Assembly (NCBI GenBank): GCA_903921945.1
Contig: CAIXSC010000744.1
Span: 1 to 10,212, forward strand
Origin: an uncultured Planctomycetaceae bacterium
GTDB taxonomy: Bacteria; Planctomycetota; Planctomycetia; Pirellulales; Pirellulaceae
DNA: 10,212 nucleotides
Direction: 5' to 3'
Positions 6,371 through 10,212 of the stretch are shown in pieces (position 1 is the first letter of the stretch; each line of letters starts with the position of its first letter). Position numbers and translations under genes: made by a program. The notes beneath the pieces are model-generated. The model searched no databases. It was not told the origin of the DNA and worked only from the letters and a program-made list of their open reading frames with translations.

Positions 6371-7618
6371 ATGCGAATTGCGATTGTTGGCGCCGGGATA
6401 TCCGGGCTGGTTGCCGCCCGCCGTCTGCATACCGCCCACGACATCACGGTTTTCGAGTCCGAACCGCGGCTCGGCGGTCACACGCACACCGTGCGAGTGG
6501 AGCTCGACGGCGAGAGCCACTGGGTCGACACCGGTTTCATCGTCTATAACGATTGGACGTATCCGAACTTCATCGCGCTGCTCAATGAGTTGGGTGTCGC
6601 CACGCAGCCGACGTCGATGAGTTTCAGTGTTCGGAGCGAGCGAACGGGCCTGGAATATAATGGCACGTCGCTGAACGGCCTGTTCGCGCAGCGAAGCAAT
6701 CTTTTCCGGCCAGGATTCTATCGCCTGCTTCGGGAGATCCTGCGGTTCAATCGCGAAGCGCCGCTGGCGCTCGAAAAGCTGGGCGATGAAGTCACCGTCG
6801 GGCAGTTCCTGGACAACGGCGGTTACTCGCGGGAATTCCGCGATCATTACCTGTTGGCAATGGGGGCCGCGATTTGGTCGTGTCCGCCCGGCACGTTCGC
6901 CGAATTCCCGATGGCGTTCATCATCGAGTTCTATCGCAATCACGGCCTGTTGAACGTCCGCGACCGACCGACTTGGCGGGTGATTGAAGGCGGTTCGCGC
7001 GGTTATCTGGAGCCGTTGACCCGGTCTTTCGCCGACCGGATCCGGCTCGATTCACCGGTTGTTCGTGTCGCTCGCCGCGACGACGGCGTGTGGCTTGAAA
7101 CACGGGGAATGCCCCCCGAGCGTTTTGACCATGTGGTGTTGGCCTGTCATAGCGATCAAGCACTGCGGATGCTCGCCGATCCGTCGCCGCTCGAAAACGA
7201 ACTGCTGGGCGCCATCCCTTACCAAGCCAATTCAGTCGTTCTGCACACGGACATCTCGCTGTTGCCGCGGAATCGACGGGCCTGGGCGAGCTGGAACTAT
7301 TTGGTCAGCGACGAAAAATCGGACAGCGCCACGGTCACGTACAACATGAACATCCTGCAGCACATTCGCTCGCGGCATGTCTTCTGTGTATCGCTCAACT
7401 GCGACGCGTCGATCGATCCCTCGAAAGTGCTCGGACGTTTCACCTACCACCACCCGATCTTCACGACCCGCCGCGCAGCCGCGCAGCGGCGTCATGGGGA
7501 ACTGCTAAACTCGCGACGCACCTCGTACTGCGGAGCCTATTGGCGGAACGGCTTCCACGAAGATGGGGTTCGGAGCGCATTGGCGGTGTGCGAAGCGATC
7601 GAACGTGGCTCGACCTGA
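6371..7618 (+). CDS. FAD-dependent oxidoreductase / amine-oxidase-like protein (COG2907 type)
   Basis: A 415-residue flavoprotein. The N-terminal dinucleotide-binding motif IAIVGAGISGLVAARRL (3-19) is followed by the ribose-binding acidic residue Glu29 and the GGHTHT motif (35-40) typical of protoporphyrinogen/amine-oxidase-like enzymes. Later family marks are VDTGFIVYND, AAIWSCPPGTFAEFP and the C-terminal FAD-contact segment YCGAYWRNGFHEDGVRSA. Length matches the family. The start sits immediately before the Rossmann motif; only a weak GGGG precedes it. It lies between the epimerase and DUF1365 genes, and this oxidoreductase, DUF1365 and a Cfa-like enzyme travel together in many bacteria. 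By analogy with the furan-fatty-acid pathway of Rhodobacter sphaeroides, a role in oxidising or desaturating a phospholipid acyl chain is plausible but inferred. No transmembrane segment is evident. Confidence 0.92.
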   Translation: MRIAIVGAGISGLVAARRLHTAHDITVFESEPRLGGHTHTVRVELDGESHWVDTGFIVYNDWTYPNFIALLNELGVATQPTSMSFSVRSERTGLEYNGTSLNGLFAQRSNLFRPGFYRLLREILRFNREAPLALEKLGDEVTVGQFLDNGGYSREFRDHYLLAMGAAIWSCPPGTFAEFPMAFIIEFYRNHGLLNVRDRPTWRVIEGGSRGYLEPLTRSFADRIRLDSPVVRVARRDDGVWLETRGMPPERFDHVVLACHSDQALRMLADPSPLENELLGAIPYQANSVVLHTDISLLPRNRRAWASWNYLVSDEKSDSATVTYNMNILQHIRSRHVFCVSLNCDASIDPSKVLGRFTYHHPIFTTRRAAAQRRHGELLNSRRTSYCGAYWRNGFHEDGVRSALAVCEAIERGST

Positions 7619-7633
7619 CGTCAAGGAGTAGCG

Positions 7634-7741
7634 CTTTTATTCGGCGTCGGTTTGGTTCAGCGGCGGTTTTATTCGGCGGCGCTTTTATTCGGCGGCGGTT
7701 TTGTTCGGCGGCGGTGTTTTTGGGCGGCAGCTTCGGCGGCG
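7634..7741 (+). repeat. 16-bp intergenic tandem repeat (six copies plus a shortened seventh)
   Basis: Consecutive 16-base units begin at 7634, 7650, 7666, 7682, 7698 and 7714, with consensus STTTTATTCGGCGGCG (S is G or C). A 12-base remnant ends at 7741. Units three and four differ only in the first base. Because 16 is not a multiple of three, the array shifts frame at each copy, as expected for non-coding DNA. It lies 15 bases after the oxidoreductase stop and 143 bases before the DUF1365 start. Each unit couples a T-rich half with a GGCGGCG half. Confidence 0.92.
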
Positions 7742-7884
7742 CCTCTGCGGGAGACGATATCGCGCGAAGCCGTTTCGCGGTCTGGGTGTGCCGCGATGTT
7801 GGAGTCGTGGGAAGAGTGGGCGAAAGAGTGGGCGTAGACGCGGCTGGACGCGTCGGCGTGGACGTGGGTGGAAGAGGCTTCGGT
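7742..7884 (+). other. Gap before the DUF1365 gene: small hairpin and degenerate purine-rich repeats
   Basis: Together with the 16-bp array this makes a 266-base gap inside an otherwise tight cluster. It holds a 6-bp hairpin, CGCGAA (7763-7768) with TTCGCG (7774-7779). Degenerate G-rich repeats (GTGGGAAGAGTGGGCGAAAGA and GTGGGCGTAGACG, then CGTGGACGTGGGTGG) run from about 7808 to 7877. No promoter is clear. The frame upstream of 7885 is open but its translation is the low-complexity product of the repeats, so I do not count it as part of the gene. Confidence 0.4.
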
Positions 7885-8670
7885 ATGCACAGTTGCCTTT
7901 ACGAGGGGACGGTTCGGCATCGCCGCTACACGCCCCAGCTGCATACCTTCCGCTATTCGATATTCCTGGTTTATCTGGATTTGTCCGAGTTGAACGAGGC
8001 GTTTCGAGGCCGTTGGTTTTGGTCGACGGGGCGACCGTCCTGGGCGTGGTTTCGCCGTTCCGACCACTTGGGGCCGCGGGACCAACCGCTCGATGAGTCG
8101 GTGCGCGATTTTGTCGAACGGGAGGGCGGCTTCCGCCCGGCGGGCCCGATTCGGTTGTTGACCCATTTTCGCTACGCCGGCATCGGGATGAACCCGGTCA
8201 GTTTCTTTTACTGTTTTGGCGTGGACGGCCGGACCTTGGAGGCGATCGTCGCCGAAGTTCACAATACACCCTGGGGTGAACGTCACTGCTACTTGTTACG
8301 CGTCCCCGAGGGGCAGGGCGATCCGCAGGTCGGCCCCGGCTCGTTTTCGTTCCGGCATCCGAAAGCGTTCCATGTGTCCCCCTTCATGAACCTGGCGATG
8401 GACTACGCTTGGCGGGTGGCTCGCCCCGGCAAGACGCTGGCCGTGTCGATCGAGAATCGCCAAGCGGAAGCCAAGCTGTTCGACGCGACGTTGTACTTGC
8501 GGCAAACACCGATCACCGGTCGAGAATTGGCTCGCGTTCTGCTTCAATACCCGCTCATGACGGCGCGGGTGCTCGCCGCCATCTACTGGCAGGCCCTGCG
8601 GCTATGGCTGAAGCGCGTGCCGTTCGTCCCCCACCCCAAGTATCAAGTTCCGTTGGAATCGTCTCCATGA
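7885..8670 (+). CDS. DUF1365 family protein
   Basis: A 261-residue member of the DUF1365 family. The start ATG 7885 was chosen because the family begins here (MHSCLYEGTVRHRRYTP, then HTFRYSIFLVYLDL) and GGAAGAGG (7870-7877) stands seven bases before it. Conserved blocks are HFRYAGIGMNPVSFFYCF (94-111), EVHNTPWGERHCYLL (124-138) and KAFHVSPFMNLAMDY (160-174). The C-terminal part (about 219-246) is amphipathic to hydrophobic and Trp-rich, and may sit on the membrane. The last codons overlap the Cfa-like start in an ATGA arrangement, so the two are translationally coupled and probably work together. The biochemical function is not established; in other bacteria it accompanies Cfa-like enzymes and the COG2907 flavoprotein, which suggests acyl-chain modification or delivery of lipid substrate. 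Confidence 0.93.
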   Translation: MHSCLYEGTVRHRRYTPQLHTFRYSIFLVYLDLSELNEAFRGRWFWSTGRPSWAWFRRSDHLGPRDQPLDESVRDFVEREGGFRPAGPIRLLTHFRYAGIGMNPVSFFYCFGVDGRTLEAIVAEVHNTPWGERHCYLLRVPEGQGDPQVGPGSFSFRHPKAFHVSPFMNLAMDYAWRVARPGKTLAVSIENRQAEAKLFDATLYLRQTPITGRELARVLLQYPLMTARVLAAIYWQALRLWLKRVPFVPHPKYQVPLESSP

Positions 8671-10175
8671 CCCTAGCTCCTCCACCGCTCCGCTGGCGAG
8701 TCTCCGAGCCGCCAACTGTCGCGCCGCGGACCGTTGGTTCCTGGGACCGTATCGCTCGCAAGTCGCTCGCTCGCGTCTTCCGCCAACTCCAAGGCGGAAC
8801 CTTGCGTCTTATCGATGGCGACGGCGCCCATGATTTCGGTTCGTCCCCGATTGACTCGAGTGCTTCCGGCGCGCGTTCTTCCGGCACGCATGCTTCCGAC
8901 GCGCGTTCTTCCGGCGTGCGCGCTGCCGCCGCGTGCGACACTGATTCGGGCGAGGCCTTTTTGGGGGATGCAGGCGTCTACGCAAGGGTTGCCGACCCTG
9001 ACTTGGCCGTCACGGTCATCGTGGAGAATCCCGCCTTTTACCGGCATGCGGTCCTCGGCGGAAACCTGTCGATCGCCGAGTCTTATCTGAACGGCGACTG
9101 GCACTGCTCGGACCTTACCGCGCTGTTTCGGCTGTTCACCCGCAATGTGGAACTTTCCGATGCCATGGACAGCGGGATTCGCCGGCTGATGCAGTGGCCG
9201 GCGCGGCTCTATCACCGATTCCATGCCAATAGCCGCGCTGGCTCCCGCCAAAACATCCATTTGCATTACGACCTAGGTAACGACTTCTTCGCTTTGATGC
9301 TCGACGAGACCATGGCCTACTCGAGCGGCATCTATCCGCATGCTTCGAGCGGTCTGCGGGATGCGTCGATTGAAAAGATGGACCGGCTCTGCCGCAAGCT
9401 GGACTTGCGGGCCCGCGATCGGCTGTTGGAAATCGGCACAGGCTGGGGCGGACTTGCCATGCACGCGGCCCGCCACTACGGCTGCCGAGTCACGACGACC
9501 ACCGTATCGAAGGAGCAACGCGAAGAGGCGTTGCGTCGCATCGCGCAAGCCGGGCTTGCTGATCGGATCGAAGTCCTTTTGACCGACTACCGCGATTTAA
9601 CCGGCCGTTACGACAAGATCGTCTCGGTGGAGATGGTCGAAGCGGTCGGCCACGAGTTTCTGCCCGACTACTTCCGGCAACTCGGCCGCCTGCTTGAACC
9701 GCATGGAACGGCCGCGATCCAGGGTATTGTGATGGGCGAACAGCGGCATGCGCAATACCTCCGCAACGTCGATTTTATTCAGCGCTATGTGTTCCCCGGC
9801 GGTTGCTTGCCGTCCATCGGCAGTTTGGTGCAAGCTTCCAGTCGCGGATCCGACCTGCGATTGGTGCATGTCGAGGATTTCGCCGAACATTACGCGCGCA
9901 CCCTGGCCGACTGGCGCGACCGGTACTTGCAGCAGTTGCCGGAGGTCCGCCAACTCGGCTATCCGGACCGTTTCTTACGGCTCTGGAATTATTATTTGTG
10001 CTACTGCGAAGCGGGCTTCGCCGAACGTTATCTCAGCGTGGTCCATCTGCAATTCGACAAACCGAGCTGTCTCCGCGACCCGTTACGCCTCACCCGCCAA
10101 GCCGCCGCGCCCGCCAACATGCTGGCGAGCGTCTCGTCGCCGCCAGCCGAGCGCTCCGCGCCCCTCCCCACTTAA
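8667..10175 (+). CDS. Cyclopropane-fatty-acid-synthase-like SAM-dependent methyltransferase
   Basis: A 502-residue enzyme that should methylate or methylenate a double bond of phospholipid acyl chains using S-adenosylmethionine. The start ATG 8667 overlaps the DUF1365 stop; the open frame further upstream lies inside that gene. Residues about 25-180 are the N-terminal lipid-binding domain. The catalytic domain shows HYDLGNDFF (200-208), MAYSSGIY (216-223), the SAM loop LLEIGTGWGGLA (253-264), VSVEMVEAVGHEFLPDYF (319-336), DFIQRYVFPGGCLPS (369-383) and HYARTLADW (408-416). Compared with E. coli Cfa, the bicarbonate-site Glu (Glu325) and Tyr (Tyr409) are kept, but Cys139 corresponds to Ser220 and His266 to Gln352. 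The protein is longer than the roughly 380-430 usual, partly from a pentapeptide repeat at 66-85 and a Pro/Ala/Ser-rich tail. A product other than a cyclopropane ring, such as a methyl branch, is possible. Confidence 0.92.
   Translation: MTLAPPPLRWRVSEPPTVAPRTVGSWDRIARKSLARVFRQLQGGTLRLIDGDGAHDFGSSPIDSSASGARSSGTHASDARSSGVRAAAACDTDSGEAFLGDAGVYARVADPDLAVTVIVENPAFYRHAVLGGNLSIAESYLNGDWHCSDLTALFRLFTRNVELSDAMDSGIRRLMQWPARLYHRFHANSRAGSRQNIHLHYDLGNDFFALMLDETMAYSSGIYPHASSGLRDASIEKMDRLCRKLDLRARDRLLEIGTGWGGLAMHAARHYGCRVTTTTVSKEQREEALRRIAQAGLADRIEVLLTDYRDLTGRYDKIVSVEMVEAVGHEFLPDYFRQLGRLLEPHGTAAIQGIVMGEQRHAQYLRNVDFIQRYVFPGGCLPSIGSLVQASSRGSDLRLVHVEDFAEHYARTLADWRDRYLQQLPEVRQLGYPDRFLRLWNYYLCYCEAGFAERYLSVVHLQFDKPSCLRDPLRLTRQAAAPANMLASVSSPPAERSAPLPT
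8862..8921 (+). repeat. 15-bp in-frame tandem repeat inside the Cfa-like gene
   Basis: Four 15-base units start at 8862, 8877, 8892 and 8907. Units one and three are nearly identical, as are two and four, suggesting duplication of a 30-base pair of units. They encode ASGAR-SSGTH-ASDAR-SSGVR at residues 66-85, in the N-terminal domain before the conserved segment starting near residue 100. The insertion is in frame and probably forms a flexible loop. Confidence 0.88.
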
Positions 10176-10193
10176 AATCGTCCATCAACATCC

Positions 10194-10212
10194 CGCACTC
10201 CGCACTCCGCAC
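10194..10212 (+). repeat. 7-bp tandem repeat running off the window edge
   Basis: The unit CGCACTC occurs twice and a third copy is cut by the end of the window, 18 bases after the Cfa-like stop. The full length of the array cannot be seen. Confidence 0.6.

Noticed and set aside
6335..6943. 202-codon minus-strand open frame opposite the oxidoreductase
   Set aside because: Mirror of the strongly conserved FAD-binding N-terminus on the plus strand; no independent support.
7634..7741. CRISPR array
   Set aside because: The 16-base units are directly adjacent with no spacers, far shorter than CRISPR repeats, and no cas gene is near.
7540..7884. 115-residue N-terminal extension of DUF1365
   Set aside because: It would start inside the oxidoreductase gene and translate the frame-shifting repeat; the family begins at MHSCLYEG, with a ribosome binding site just before it.
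7669..8286. 205-codon minus-strand open frame across the repeat and DUF1365
   Set aside because: Overlaps conserved DUF1365 coding sequence; its product is low-complexity and shows no family signature.
8409..8666. Earlier start of the Cfa-like gene inside the DUF1365 gene
   Set aside because: It would overlap 86 codons of a well-conserved gene, and the ATGA overlap at 8667 is a standard coupled start.

Overview
The window looks like a piece of a GC-rich planctomycete chromosome (Pirellulales or a relative). This is inferred from three things: a signal peptidase I with an inserted zinc ribbon and a very long insertion, a short Lys-rich DNA-binding-type protein of a kind familiar to me from planctomycetes, and the base composition. 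No marker gene for taxonomy is present, so the assignment is an inference.

Left part (1-3260). The window opens inside lepA (elongation factor 4). Its stop codon overlaps the start of a lepB-like signal peptidase I gene, which keeps the classic lepA-lepB order. A membrane fatty-acid hydroxylase/sterol desaturase family gene lies on the opposite strand and ends 3 bases from the end of lepB.

Middle part (3260-4060). A single small gene for a Lys-rich, probably nucleoid- or DNA-binding protein stands alone. It has a good sigma70-type promoter, a strong ribosome binding site, biased codon use and a strong intrinsic terminator, all pointing to high expression.

Right part (4080-10212). A MerR-type regulator with a cobalamin-binding-like domain (CarH/LitR family) is transcribed leftward. 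Divergent from it is a rightward cluster: a TIGR01777/YfcH-type epimerase, an FAD-dependent oxidoreductase (COG2907 type), a DUF1365 protein and a cyclopropane-fatty-acid-synthase-like methyltransferase. In other bacteria this gene set belongs to light or singlet-oxygen responses and modifies membrane fatty acids (cyclopropane, methyl-branched or furan fatty acids). Here the regulator keeps the fold but has lost the histidines that CarH uses to bind and sense adenosylcobalamin. The methyltransferase differs from classical Cfa at two bicarbonate-site residues. The likely picture is a stress- or light-responsive membrane lipid modification operon controlled by a cobalamin-independent LitR/CarA-like repressor.

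Several short tandem repeats occur: a 16-bp unit between the oxidoreductase and DUF1365 genes, a 15-bp in-frame unit inside the methyltransferase gene, a 12-bp in-frame unit inside lepB, and a 7-bp unit at the right edge. No tRNA, rRNA, insertion sequence or CRISPR array was seen.
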